Part shown: positions 1 through 9,223 of the stretch, piece after piece | How the letters are laid out: every line of letters begins with the position of its first letter | Position numbering within the stretch: the first letter of the stretch is position 1 | IMG/VR virus record: IMGVR_UViG_3300027708_002747 | Location: 20,682-84,681 of that record | Direction: 5' to 3' (one strand) | Length of the DNA: 64,000 nt | Source of the DNA: a virus | The notes under the pieces: model-generated | Seen by the model: only the letters and a program-made list of their open reading frames with translations | What the model was told of the DNA's origin: nothing | Databases searched by the model: none | Translations under genes and position numbers: made by a program

Positions 1-15
1 ACTATAATTCAAAAT

Positions 16-717
16 ATGAAAAATTATTTCTTTTCAATATCAATACCAACGTATGAGTTCAAAGGTAAGGGAGTTAAGTATTTAACTAAAAATTTTGAGA
101 TATTTAAAGAACAAACTTTTAATAATTTTGAAATTGTAATATCTGATGATAGTAAAAATGACGATATTAAAAAATTATGTGATGAATGGTCAGATGTTTT
201 AAACATTAAACATGTTTTTAACAAACCTCATAATTATAACTCACATTCCCCTAACATAAACAATGCAATATCACAATGTTCAGGTAAATGGATTAAAATT
301 TTATTTCAAGATGATTTTTTATATGGAACAAAATCTTTAGAGTTACAACATAATTTCATTAATGAAAATGAAAATTTACATTGGTTTTTTACCAAATTTT
401 ATCATTCAGTTGATGGAAACAATCTATACAATTTATATACGCCAAAATGGAACAATTCGGTGTGGTCAGGTAATAATACTTTAGGAGGTCCTAGTGGGTT
501 AACTATTAAAAATAAAAATATTCCATTATTTGATGAAAATTTAATTTGGTTAATGGATTGTGATTTTTATCAAAAATTATTTATACGGTTTGGTGTACCC
601 GGTATTTCAGATTCAATAACTGTTGTAAATAGAACAGGATTTGACCAATTAACATCAACAATTGGTGAAGAAACAAAATTAAAAGATTTAAAAATTGTTA
701 AAGAAAAATATGATTAA
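16..717 (+). CDS. Family 2 glycosyltransferase
   Basis: Predicted cytoplasmic GT-A fold glycosyltransferase that moves a sugar from a nucleotide-sugar donor. The N-terminus has the GT2 strand ISIPTYE (residues 8-14), the nucleotide-binding SDDS (43-46) and a metal-binding QDDF at about 98-101. The C-terminal half has the WLMDCDFYQKL acceptor region often seen in short phage GT2 enzymes. Length (233 aa) is typical of a single catalytic domain. It is the first complete gene of a dense rightward glycan block, and the next gene overlaps its stop by 8 bases. Donor and acceptor cannot be told from sequence. Confidence 0.85.
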   Translation: MKNYFFSISIPTYEFKGKGVKYLTKNFEIFKEQTFNNFEIVISDDSKNDDIKKLCDEWSDVLNIKHVFNKPHNYNSHSPNINNAISQCSGKWIKILFQDDFLYGTKSLELQHNFINENENLHWFFTKFYHSVDGNNLYNLYTPKWNNSVWSGNNTLGGPSGLTIKNKNIPLFDENLIWLMDCDFYQKLFIRFGVPGISDSITVVNRTGFDQLTSTIGEETKLKDLKIVKEKYD

Positions 718-1369
718 TTTAGAAAAAATAACATTAGTGGCACTTACAAGTGTAAGAATACCACAAACTATTCAAGCGTTAGAATACAGTTGTAGAGGGA
801 TAAAATTTGGGGATGTTAAACTTGTATCAGATATCAAACCTGATAATTTACCATCCTATATTAAACATGAATATACCCCAAAAAGTTCTAATATTGATGA
901 ATGGAATTATAATATAATTTATAATTTACCAAAACATGTTGAAACTGACTATGCAATTTTAATTCATGATAATGGGTTTATAGTAAATCCTGAGTCTTGG
1001 AATGATGATTTTTTAAATTATGATTATATTGGGGCACCATTTCCTCTTCCTACTGATGATATATCATATAGAGACATTTATGGTAATATTATTAGACAAG
1101 GAAATAGTGTCTCATTACGAAGTAAAAAATTATTGGATGTCGCAAATAATTTAAATTTAGAATGGAAGTCATTTTATGGTTATACAAATGAGGATGGGTT
1201 TATTTGTGCCCACTATAGACATAAGTATATTGAGGAGGGCTGCATATTTGCGCATATTGATGTAGCTAAACACTTTTCCCACGAAAGCATGATACCTGAA
1301 ATACAAGGAATTAAACCATTCATGTTCCACAATTATAACGGAACTAACATGCAATACCCTAAATTTTAA
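710..1369 (+). CDS. DUF5672 family glycosyltransferase-like protein
   Basis: 219 aa protein resembling the DUF5672 family, a group associated with glycan genes. Visible marks are the opening VALTSVR, a central LIHDNGFIVNPESWNDDF segment, YIGAPFP, GNSVSLRSK and a NEDGFIC motif near the C-terminus, which are the conserved blocks of that family. I chose the ATG at 710, which overlaps the previous stop, over the upstream TTG at 695. Its place inside a run of glycosyltransferases supports a role in the same glycan pathway; the reaction is not known. Confidence 0.75.
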   Translation: MINLEKITLVALTSVRIPQTIQALEYSCRGIKFGDVKLVSDIKPDNLPSYIKHEYTPKSSNIDEWNYNIIYNLPKHVETDYAILIHDNGFIVNPESWNDDFLNYDYIGAPFPLPTDDISYRDIYGNIIRQGNSVSLRSKKLLDVANNLNLEWKSFYGYTNEDGFICAHYRHKYIEEGCIFAHIDVAKHFSHESMIPEIQGIKPFMFHNYNGTNMQYPKF

Positions 1370-1373
1370 AAAA

Positions 1374-2141
1374 ATGAAAAAAAAGATTGCATTAGTTACT
1401 TTAGCTCATAAAGATGAATTATATATCCAAGAATGGATTAATTACAATCTTAAATTAGGGTTTGACGACATACATATTTTTCAGAATAATTGGAGGTGGG
1501 AAAACAATACTCTAAACGAAAATGTTTATCTTCATGAATATGACGGATTTTCATATATAAGTAATGAACCATTATGGGATAGAAATATACAGTCTAAATG
1601 TTTTACTCAATTTTGTAGAAATTATTATGAAAAATACGAATGGGTTGCGTTTTTTGACATTGATGAATTTTTAGTATTAAAAAAACATAAGAATATCCAA
1701 GATTTTATAAATGATTATAATAATTGTAATTGTCTAATAATAAATTGGGCAATGTTTGGAGATAATGGATTAAGTACATTTGATAAATCTCACACAAGTC
1801 AACTTAAAAGATTCACTAAGAGAAAAAAAGAATTACACAATCAGTTTAAAAGTATTTGTAAATTAGGTCCATCTGTTGAACAACACGTTCATTGGTGTGG
1901 GGATTCATGGATGGATACTCATTTTAGACAAGGTAATGGTCCATTTAATTACTCTGCAAGTGATGAAATTGCTCAATTAAACCATTATTATATTAGAACT
2001 TATCCTGAATTTTTAATTAAAAGAGAAAGAGGGGGTGTTGATAATGTAAACGTGAAAAAACCAATAGACACGTTTAATGAAAACAATCATAATGAGATTG
2101 AGGATACGTTTGCAAGAGATTTTTTATACTCAGAGGAATAA
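1374..2141 (+). CDS. Glycosyltransferase, GT92/GT2-like
   Basis: 255 aa. Starts with a GT-A strand (IALVTLAHKDE) followed by EWINYNLKLGFDDIHIFQNN, the pattern of the GT92/Glyco_tranf_2_4 group, in which an enzyme recognises a nucleotide sugar and uses the DxD at FDIDEF (residues 94-99). A late HWCGDSW and LNHYYIRTYPEF segment matches the conserved C-terminal His-Tyr region of this group. It starts 4 bases after the previous stop and its stop overlaps the next start, so it is translated as part of the block. Confidence 0.8.
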   Translation: MKKKIALVTLAHKDELYIQEWINYNLKLGFDDIHIFQNNWRWENNTLNENVYLHEYDGFSYISNEPLWDRNIQSKCFTQFCRNYYEKYEWVAFFDIDEFLVLKKHKNIQDFINDYNNCNCLIINWAMFGDNGLSTFDKSHTSQLKRFTKRKKELHNQFKSICKLGPSVEQHVHWCGDSWMDTHFRQGNGPFNYSASDEIAQLNHYYIRTYPEFLIKRERGGVDNVNVKKPIDTFNENNHNEIEDTFARDFLYSEE

Positions 2142-2893
2142 TGGAAAAAAAAATATTATATGTTAACTGGGGAGGACTCGGAGACCATTTATCATTTACA
2201 ACATTACCTGAAATTTTTACAAATTTAGGATATGAATTTTACATAAGTGATAAATCATCATTTAGAAGTCAAGAAATTTATGATTTAGTATGGGGGACAA
2301 ATCCACATGTAAAAGGTTTAACTTCAGAAATTCCAAATTGTGGTCACCTTGAAAACTGGGGTGTTTCTGACACAGTTGATTTTAATAAAGAATTTACAAC
2401 TCATAAAAATATTGAATTAATTTATGGGGTAAATAATGAAAGTAAATACGCTAAAATATATTATAACCCAAATAAGATAAATGAAGTTAATGATTTTATA
2501 GTTTTAGATTTAAATAGTGTGTCAGTTAAAGAATATGATAATGATAAAATAAAATTACATTTACTAACATATAAAAATGAGAAATTCTTAGTTATTCTAA
2601 CAAATGACTATCCTAATTTAGTGGTTTCTGATGATTTTTTTTCAGATTTAAATGTTGAGTTTATCACCACTAAAGATATTTTCCATTATGTTGATTTAAT
2701 TTTTTCATGTAAAAAATTTATATGTGTTTGGTCAGGAAGTTCAATTTTATCATCATCAATAAAAAACTATTATAAAAATGATTTGGATATTGAATGTTTT
2801 AAAAAAACAGTTGATGATAAATGTCCTGAAGGGTGGGGAGTAACAAATAAATCATACTACTGGTATGATAACATAAAATATATAATGATTTAA
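2141..2893 (+). CDS. GT-B type glycosyltransferase-like (GT9-like)
   Basis: 250 aa. The N-terminal VNWGGLGDHLSFTTLPE resembles the glycine-rich GxGD loop of ADP-heptose/LPS heptosyltransferase-like (GT9) GT-B enzymes, and the C-terminal CVWSGSSILSSSI resembles their second-domain donor-binding loop. It is shorter than bacterial heptosyltransferases (about 320-350 aa), so it may be a reduced form. It overlaps the preceding gene by one base. Function is inferred from these two loops and from the neighbourhood. Confidence 0.55.
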   Translation: MEKKILYVNWGGLGDHLSFTTLPEIFTNLGYEFYISDKSSFRSQEIYDLVWGTNPHVKGLTSEIPNCGHLENWGVSDTVDFNKEFTTHKNIELIYGVNNESKYAKIYYNPNKINEVNDFIVLDLNSVSVKEYDNDKIKLHLLTYKNEKFLVILTNDYPNLVVSDDFFSDLNVEFITTKDIFHYVDLIFSCKKFICVWSGSSILSSSIKNYYKNDLDIECFKKTVDDKCPEGWGVTNKSYYWYDNIKYIMI

Positions 2894-2894
2894 A

Positions 2895-3518
2895 ATGATT
2901 GAAAATTACAAACTAACACAAGATGGTGTTATTGAACAAATAATAAAAGAGGAATTTATTTATGACAAATCATATGGTGATAGATATGGTATGTTTAATC
3001 AAACCAGAAATATAGAAAATCTTAGGTTGGGATATATAATTGGTTCTCTTGGTAAAGTACCAAATTCATTAATGGATGTCGGATATGGTAATGGGTATTT
3101 TTTAGATTCATGTAAAAACTTAATTAAAAATTTGTATGGTAACGACATTGAGCCCGCTTATCCATTAAATGAAGGTATTGAGTTTGTCCCAAATATTTTA
3201 GAAAAAGAAGTTGAGGTTATTACATTTTTTGATTGTTTAGAACATTTTCATGATATTGAATTTGTTAAAAATTTAAAATGTAAATATATTGTTATTAGTC
3301 TTCCTTGGTGCCATAATGGGTTAGATGATGAATGGTTTACTAATTGGAAACATAGAAAACCTAACGAACATATTTTTCACTTTGATGAAAAATCTCTTGA
3401 AACGTTTATGAAACGTCAAGGTTATATTATGTTAAATTATTGTAACTTAGAAGATAATATTAGAGTTGATAAAAATCTAACTCCTAACATTTTAACCGCA
3501 ATTTTTAAAAAAATATAA
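2895..3518 (+). CDS. Class I SAM-dependent methyltransferase
   Basis: 207 aa. Contains the SAM-binding motif I DVGYGNGYFLDSC (residues 61-73), an acidic motif II near NDIEP, and post-motif VITFFDCLEHF typical of Methyltransf_23-like enzymes that modify small molecules or sugars. The HIFHFDEKSLETFMKRQGY segment is the usual C-terminal helix-strand of this group. It lies two bases after a GT9-like gene and three before another glycosyltransferase, so methylation of a sugar in the same glycan is the simplest role. Confidence 0.8.
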   Translation: MIENYKLTQDGVIEQIIKEEFIYDKSYGDRYGMFNQTRNIENLRLGYIIGSLGKVPNSLMDVGYGNGYFLDSCKNLIKNLYGNDIEPAYPLNEGIEFVPNILEKEVEVITFFDCLEHFHDIEFVKNLKCKYIVISLPWCHNGLDDEWFTNWKHRKPNEHIFHFDEKSLETFMKRQGYIMLNYCNLEDNIRVDKNLTPNILTAIFKKI

Positions 3519-3520
3519 TA

Positions 3521-4408
3521 ATGTATTTAAATTTATTTGGTTCAAGTGACAGATTAGGAGGTAATATTGGAGATATTGTTTCTCAAATATTATACTCAAT
3601 TAAAAATAATCTTTATATATTCTATAATAGAACTCATTTACGAGTATATAATTCATATAATCAATCGTACAATAATACAATTTTTTTAAAAACATTATTC
3701 GATATTGTTGATTTACATAATAGTAAATTTATTTCAGAAGATTTTACTCAAGAAGTTGATTTAGCGGCGCCGACTCATTATACAGTTTGGTCTAAAACAT
3801 TATTAAATTTAGAAACTGATTTTTTTACTTATTTTAAACAAAATGTTTATTCCGATAAATTTAGAGAAAAATTTATGGAATATGGTAAATCAATGAATTA
3901 TGATATTCCATTTGACCCTAAAAAAACAATTTTAGTTCATCTTAGACTTGAGGATGTTAAAGGTAGACCTGATTATGATGGTTCATTTTGTGCAAATCAT
4001 TTTAAAAATCATATTGAGAATGGATTTATCCCTGATGTTGGTTTTGATACTGAATTTAGAAGCAAATATCCTGACCACAATAGTCAATCACCATTACCAC
4101 CTGAAAGAATTAAAAAAATAATAGATGACGTTTTAAAATATAAACCAAATCATGAAGTCATTATTGTAACAAATCCTGGAGAATATGTGGATGAGTTACC
4201 TTATAGATACATTTCAAATGATGACCCATGTTATGATTTATTTTTATTATGTAATTCTGAAACTTTAATATTATCAAGAAGTAATTTTGCGTTAAGTTCA
4301 TTATTTTTTGGTATAGCCAACAATGTATATCTTCCATTATGGGGACAAATGACTTGTTTTGGACTTTATACAAAATACGATAAAACAAATTTTAAATATT
4401 TTATATAA
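3521..4408 (+). CDS. Predicted glycosyltransferase, fucosyltransferase-like
   Basis: 295 aa. The N-terminal GSSDRLGGNIGDIVSQILYS and the central ILVHLRLEDV (an HLR motif like the HxRRxD of the alpha-1,2/1,6-fucosyltransferase and O-fucosyltransferase superfamily), followed by EVIIVTNPGEY and the late LCNSETLILSRSNFALSSLF, follow the order of motifs in GT11-type enzymes. No DxD is needed in this group. It may use GDP-fucose or a related GDP-6-deoxyhexose, which would fit the GDP-mannose dehydratase further along. The superfamily call is moderately sure; the donor is inferred. Confidence 0.55.
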   Translation: MYLNLFGSSDRLGGNIGDIVSQILYSIKNNLYIFYNRTHLRVYNSYNQSYNNTIFLKTLFDIVDLHNSKFISEDFTQEVDLAAPTHYTVWSKTLLNLETDFFTYFKQNVYSDKFREKFMEYGKSMNYDIPFDPKKTILVHLRLEDVKGRPDYDGSFCANHFKNHIENGFIPDVGFDTEFRSKYPDHNSQSPLPPERIKKIIDDVLKYKPNHEVIIVTNPGEYVDELPYRYISNDDPCYDLFLLCNSETLILSRSNFALSSLFFGIANNVYLPLWGQMTCFGLYTKYDKTNFKYFI

Positions 4409-4409
4409 T

Positions 4410-5117
4410 ATGAGTGACAAAATTATAACATCAGGCGCGTTTTTAGTAGTGACTGACTTTGGGTTTTTACCTGAAGATTTAAGTCAATCTTGGGTTGAGG
4501 AATATACCAATAATTATTTGATTTATGACAGGGCACATAGATTTGAAGAATCAGATAAAATTAAACATCAAGTAAATGTTGGTGCTAACATATATGATAT
4601 ATTTGATTTTATTGTTACAAACTATGAAAATTTACCTGAAATAATTATTTTTTGCAAAGGTAATGTAATTCCAAGACATTGTGGATTTGAAAAATTTAAA
4701 AACATTATTAATAATACTGAATTTACAACAATTGAAAATTACATTAGGGACCACCCTAGACATAGTCCTGGAATATATTCATTTGTTGATGAAACGGATG
4801 CTTACCATGAGAATCCTAATGAGGTTAATTATACAGTTTCAAGAATACATAATTCTAAATATATTTTTAGTTATCCTGAAATGATACATAGTATATTTGA
4901 AAACCCAACGTTTGGTGAATACATTAGATTTGCCCCTGGAGGAAACCATATTATACCAAAAAAAGACATTTTAAGATATAATAAACATTTTTATGAAACC
5001 ATGAGAAATTATGTTTCTTGGCATGTTCAACCTGGTGAGGCGTATATTATAGAAAGAGCGATGTTTACTTTATTTAGTAATAATTTTACAATTAAAGAAG
5101 AATATAGAAATATTTAA
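4410..5117 (+). CDS. DUF3431-like protein
   Basis: 235 aa, start taken at ATG 4410 directly after the previous stop rather than at the overlapping ATG at 4359. The core PEIIIFCKGNVIPRHCG followed by conserved His/Tyr residues and a C-terminal WHVQPGEAYIIERAMFTLF resembles DUF3431-type proteins found beside glycosyltransferases, in which a conserved WH and ERxW-like ending occur. No catalytic reaction is established for the family. Its position between two fucosyltransferase-like genes suggests a glycan role. Confidence 0.5.
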   Translation: MSDKIITSGAFLVVTDFGFLPEDLSQSWVEEYTNNYLIYDRAHRFEESDKIKHQVNVGANIYDIFDFIVTNYENLPEIIIFCKGNVIPRHCGFEKFKNIINNTEFTTIENYIRDHPRHSPGIYSFVDETDAYHENPNEVNYTVSRIHNSKYIFSYPEMIHSIFENPTFGEYIRFAPGGNHIIPKKDILRYNKHFYETMRNYVSWHVQPGEAYIIERAMFTLFSNNFTIKEEYRNI

Positions 5118-5118
5118 A

Positions 5119-6030
5119 ATGATAACTACAAATTTAACAGGTAATTTTGGAAACCATATGTGGCAGTACTCTGTATGTAGAGCAGTTGCCGAAAAGTTAG
5201 GGTATGAATGGGGAATTAATCCAGTACCAAGTTACGACTATCATAATGGAATGAATCAAATGTATTTTATGGATGTGGATTTTGGTAAAGAAGTTATTGG
5301 TAATTTCACCAACTTTCATGAAAAATGGATTACTTACCAACACCACGACAATGTTAATATAACAATGTTTGACCCAAAGGTATATGAAATTACTGATAAC
5401 ACAAAATTAATTGGTGATAACGGAGCGTTGGGTGGGATTTATCAGTGTGAGGATTATTTAATAGATAGAAAAAAAGATATATTGAATTGGTTTAAAATTA
5501 AAGAAGAATATGTACATAAATTTGAAAATAAATTAAAGGAGTTGTCCATATTTCTTGACGATAATCTATGTGTTTTAAATTTTAGAGGTGGAGAATATCA
5601 AAACATCCCAAATGTAATATTAAGAAGAGAGTATTGGAAAGATTCTATAAATAATATGTTATTGATTAATCCAAATATGAAATTTTTAGTGGTTACTGAC
5701 GACCCAAATTGTTCAAGAATGTATATGCCATTTGATATCCCAACAATACATGATGAAATTGGTTTTGATTTTTATTTAATTTATAAAGCAAAATGGTTAA
5801 TTATTTCAAATTCAACATTTGGGTGGTGGCCGGCTTGGTTAAATCAAAATGTAAATAAAGTTATAGCCCCAAAGTATTGGTCAAGACATAATGTTAGTGA
5901 TGGATATTGGGCAACTGGTGATGTTTATACACGAGGATTTACATATATGGATAGAGATGGGTTATTATTTGATTATGAAACTTGTAAATCACAAGCATTA
6001 GAATACTATAAATTAAAAAAAATAATATAA
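5119..6030 (+). CDS. Alpha-1,2-fucosyltransferase-like (GT11) protein
   Basis: 303 aa. The start GNFGNHMWQYSVCRAVAEK matches the GxGNQ(M/L)FQY opening of GT11 alpha-1,2-fucosyltransferases. LNFRGGEYQ corresponds to the HxRRGDY donor loop, with a changed His-Arg-Arg. FLVVTDDP and SNSTFGWWPAWLN match the family's late F-(F/V)SDD and S-SFSWW-AWL motifs very well. It probably transfers L-fucose or a similar 6-deoxysugar from a GDP donor. The altered donor loop may mean a different specificity. Confidence 0.78.
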   Translation: MITTNLTGNFGNHMWQYSVCRAVAEKLGYEWGINPVPSYDYHNGMNQMYFMDVDFGKEVIGNFTNFHEKWITYQHHDNVNITMFDPKVYEITDNTKLIGDNGALGGIYQCEDYLIDRKKDILNWFKIKEEYVHKFENKLKELSIFLDDNLCVLNFRGGEYQNIPNVILRREYWKDSINNMLLINPNMKFLVVTDDPNCSRMYMPFDIPTIHDEIGFDFYLIYKAKWLIISNSTFGWWPAWLNQNVNKVIAPKYWSRHNVSDGYWATGDVYTRGFTYMDRDGLLFDYETCKSQALEYYKLKKII

Positions 6031-6896
6031 TGAAAAAAATATACGATTGTGTTTTGTTTTTTAATGAATTAGAAACATTAGAATTAAGACTAGAAATACT
6101 TAATGATATTGTAGATAAATTTGTAATAGTTGAATCTACAGTTACTTTTTCAGGTAAAGAAAAAAAATTATTCTTTAATGAAAATAAAGAAAAATTTAAG
6201 AAATTTGAAGATAAAATAATTCATGTGATTATTAATGATACTCCTGAAAATTTTGTTAATTTACCATATGTATTAAATCCAATAAATGACGTTGACAATA
6301 TTAAAAATAGAATTTTAAAATATGTTGAATTGTCTGAAGGGTGGGGAAGACATGAAAAACAATGGGGTAGAGAAACATATCAAAGAGAAGGAATATTTTA
6401 TGGTATTAATAAATGTTCTGATGACGATATTATTTTAATTTCTGATTTGGACGAAATACCAAATCCGGTAGAAGTTGAAAATCTAAAAAATAATATAAGT
6501 AATGAAATTTTTAATTTTAAACAAACAACATATTATTACTATTTTAATTTATTAAAAGAATATAATTGGAGTGGTACTAAATGTTTATTATATGGTAATT
6601 TAAAAAATAAATCAATTAATTTGATTAGACAAAATAAACATACAACAAATCATATTGAAAATGGTGGTTGGCATTTTAGTTTTATGGGTGGGGTTGAAAG
6701 AGTTAAAACAAAAATTGATGCTTATTCACACCAAGAATTTAATAACCCACATATAATTTCAAGTATTGAAAATAATATTAATGGTGAAAATGACCCATTT
6801 TTTAGGGGTAAACTTTCAAAAGTAGAAATTGATTCAACTTACCCAAAATATATTTTAGATAATTTAAATAAATATTCATACATGATTAAACAATAA
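6030..6896 (+). CDS. Glycosyltransferase family 17 protein
   Basis: 288 aa with a clear GT17 (beta-1,4-mannosyl-glycoprotein GlcNAc-transferase-like) layout. It opens with YDCVLFFNELETLELRLEIL (residues 5-24), followed by FVIVESTVTFSG, a central ISDLDEIPNP (the DxD-type motif) and a late GGWHFSFMGG. These are the hallmark blocks of the family, which in bacteria and viruses is used for polysaccharide or surface glycan synthesis. It overlaps the preceding stop by one base. Acceptor unknown. Confidence 0.88.
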   Translation: MKKIYDCVLFFNELETLELRLEILNDIVDKFVIVESTVTFSGKEKKLFFNENKEKFKKFEDKIIHVIINDTPENFVNLPYVLNPINDVDNIKNRILKYVELSEGWGRHEKQWGRETYQREGIFYGINKCSDDDIILISDLDEIPNPVEVENLKNNISNEIFNFKQTTYYYYFNLLKEYNWSGTKCLLYGNLKNKSINLIRQNKHTTNHIENGGWHFSFMGGVERVKTKIDAYSHQEFNNPHIISSIENNINGENDPFFRGKLSKVEIDSTYPKYILDNLNKYSYMIKQ

Positions 6897-6909
6897 AAAT
6901 ATTAATATT

Positions 6910-7503
6910 ATGACAAGAACAGAAATAATTAATGGTCTAATTGAGAAAAATAACTATAAATCATATTTAGAAATTGGCGTTAACACTCCAGAACAACCTG
7001 GATATAATTGGGTTGGTGTTAAAATACCTATTAAACATGGTGTTGACCCTAATGTTGATACAACATATAAAATGACTTCAGACGAGTTTTTTGATAATTA
7101 TATATCACAAAAATATGATATTATTTTTGTTGATGGTTTACATTTACACGAACAAGTTTATAGAGATATTGTCAATTCATTAAACAATCTTAACGAAAAT
7201 GGTGTAATTGTCGTTCATGATTGTAATCCAATTACAGAAATAACACAACGACGAGAACGAGCCAGTGACGCTTGGCATGGTGATGTATGGAAAGCCATTG
7301 TTCAGTTAAGGATAAAAAATCCAAATATAGAAATTAATACGGTTAATACTGATGAAGGTTGTGGTATCATCAAAAAAGGTAAACAAAAACTTTTGAGTGT
7401 TAGTGAAAATGAAAATTATTATGATTACGGTTTTTTAGAAAAAAATAGAGAAACCGCAATTAATTTGATTTCAATAGAAACATTTAAAGAAAAATATTTA
7501 TAA
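6910..7503 (+). CDS. Class I methyltransferase (Methyltransf_24-like)
   Basis: 197 aa. The N-terminal YLEIGVN corresponds to SAM motif I (ExG), GVDPN to the acidic loop, DIIFVDGLHLHEQVYRDI to the conserved D-G-H-x-Y segment of Methyltransf_24 proteins, and GVIVVHDCNP to the following strand with its HDC. These enzymes are common in glycan clusters. The TATTTAT box of the next gene overlaps the 3' end of this one (7495-7501). Confidence 0.8.
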   Translation: MTRTEIINGLIEKNNYKSYLEIGVNTPEQPGYNWVGVKIPIKHGVDPNVDTTYKMTSDEFFDNYISQKYDIIFVDGLHLHEQVYRDIVNSLNNLNENGVIVVHDCNPITEITQRRERASDAWHGDVWKAIVQLRIKNPNIEINTVNTDEGCGIIKKGKQKLLSVSENENYYDYGFLEKNRETAINLISIETFKEKYL

Positions 7504-7508
7504 TAAAT

Positions 7509-8483
7509 ATGAAAAAATCATTAATTACGGGAATTAATGGACAAGATGGGTCTTATTTATCAGAGTTTTTATTAGAAAAAGGATATGAAGTTCATGGGAC
7601 ATTAAAAAGAAACTCTGTTGCTGAAAATCAAACTGCAAGGTTAAATGAAGTTTATGATAAAATTAAATTACATTATGCGGATTTAACTGATATTTCATCA
7701 TTAATTTCAGTTATTCAAAAAACACAACCTGATGAAATTTATAATTTAGCTGCACAATCACATGTTAGAATTTCATTTGACCAACCAATTTACACATCTA
7801 ACGTCACAGGATTGGGAACTTTAAATCTTCTTGAAGCGGTTAAATTAATTAAACCTGATACAAAAATTTACCAAGCGTCATCATCTGAAATGTTTGGTAA
7901 TTCAATTGATTCTGACGGATACCAAAGAGAAACAACACCGATGAATCCCGTGTCACCATATGGGTGTGCTAAAGTATTCAGTTATAACATTTGTCGTAAC
8001 TACAGAAACTCATATGGTATGTTCATATCGAATGGTATTTTATTCAACCATGAATCTCCAAGAAGAGGAACAAACTTTGTAACTAACAAAGTGTGTAAAG
8101 AAGCGGTTAAGATTAAATTAGGGATGTCTAATGGACTCAAATTGGGTAATCTTGATGCCACACGGGATTGGGGACATGCTAAGGATTATGTTAAAGCAAT
8201 GTGGGAAATTCTACAATTAGAAAATCCTGATGATTTTGTTTGTTCAACGGGTATATCACATTCAGTTAGAGAACTATGTGATTATGTATTTTCATCATTA
8301 GGGTTAGATTATAAAGAATATGTAAATCAAGACGAAAAATTTTTAAGACCTGAAGAATTACACGATTTAAAAGGTGACTCATCTAAATTAATTAATACAA
8401 CAGGATGGTCTCATGATTACACATTTGAGACGATGTTAGATGAAATGATTGACTACTGGTTGGATTATTATACAATTAAATAA
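7509..8483 (+). CDS. gmd: GDP-mannose 4,6-dehydratase
   Basis: Converts GDP-D-mannose to GDP-4-keto-6-deoxy-D-mannose, the precursor of GDP-L-fucose, GDP-D-rhamnose and related donors. The extended SDR signatures are all present: NADP-binding GINGQDG (residues 8-14), LHYADLTD, YNLAAQSHV, the catalytic SSSE (124-127) and Y151-x-x-x-K155 in SPYGCAK, and the substrate loop NHESPRRG. At 324 aa it is a little shorter than bacterial Gmd (about 345-370). A TATTTAT box lies 7 bases upstream and its stop overlaps the phoH start. No GDP-fucose synthase is seen in the window, so the second step would be done by the host or by genes outside. Confidence 0.93.
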   Translation: MKKSLITGINGQDGSYLSEFLLEKGYEVHGTLKRNSVAENQTARLNEVYDKIKLHYADLTDISSLISVIQKTQPDEIYNLAAQSHVRISFDQPIYTSNVTGLGTLNLLEAVKLIKPDTKIYQASSSEMFGNSIDSDGYQRETTPMNPVSPYGCAKVFSYNICRNYRNSYGMFISNGILFNHESPRRGTNFVTNKVCKEAVKIKLGMSNGLKLGNLDATRDWGHAKDYVKAMWEILQLENPDDFVCSTGISHSVRELCDYVFSSLGLDYKEYVNQDEKFLRPEELHDLKGDSSKLINTTGWSHDYTFETMLDEMIDYWLDYYTIK

Positions 8484-9223
8484 TGACAAGAAGAAAAACA
8501 ATTAGCAAAGACACTCAGTATATTCCTACTGACGCTAAACCAAAAATGTCTAAGAAAGACCAAATTAGTGGTATGATTAAAAAGAGTAAGGATAAATTCT
8601 TAACTCAAAGTCAAAGAGAGTATTACGATAAATTAATTAGAAATCAAATTACAATTTGTTCAGGTCCAGCCGGTGTCGGTAAAAGTTTTATAGCTATGAA
8701 AGCGGCAGTTGATTTAATCGCGGACCACACATCACCTTATGAAAAAATTATTATAGTTAGACCCGCAGTTGAAGCTGAGGAAAAACTTGGTTCGTTACCT
8801 GGTAACGTTGAGGAAAAATTGGACCCATATATTTTTCCATCTTACTACCTGTTAAATAAAATTATAGGTAAAGAAGCGAGAGAAAAATTAAAACAAATGG
8901 AGGTTATTGAAGTTTTTGCTTTAGCGTATATGAGAGGGATGAATATTGATAATTCTATTTTAATATTTGAAGAAGCTCAAAACGCAACTCCAAAACAAAT
9001 GAAGTTATTATTAACTCGTATTGGAACAGATAGTAAATTTTTTATATCAGGAGATTTAGAACAAACTGACAGATATAAAGATAAAAAACATTCAGGGTTG
9101 TGGGACGCTATTGAAAAATTTAAAAATATTTCTGAAATTGGTGTTCATGAATTTGGTGATGAGGATGTTGTTAGAAACCCATTAATTACTGAAATCTTAA
9201 AAAGATATGAAGATAGGAATTGA
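8483..9223 (+). CDS. phoH: PhoH-like ATPase
   Basis: 246 aa P-loop ATPase of the PhoH family, widely found in phages of aquatic bacteria. Walker A is GPAGVGKS (61-68), Walker B is ILIFEEAQNATPKQ (about 155-168), and ISGDLEQTD is the sensor region, all in the expected order. The basic N-terminal 40 residues are variable in the family. PhoH proteins are thought to act on RNA, but no single role is established in phages. It overlaps the Gmd stop and the next start, inside a rightward operon. Confidence 0.9.
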   Translation: MTRRKTISKDTQYIPTDAKPKMSKKDQISGMIKKSKDKFLTQSQREYYDKLIRNQITICSGPAGVGKSFIAMKAAVDLIADHTSPYEKIIIVRPAVEAEEKLGSLPGNVEEKLDPYIFPSYYLLNKIIGKEAREKLKQMEVIEVFALAYMRGMNIDNSILIFEEAQNATPKQMKLLLTRIGTDSKFFISGDLEQTDRYKDKKHSGLWDAIEKFKNISEIGVHEFGDEDVVRNPLITEILKRYEDRN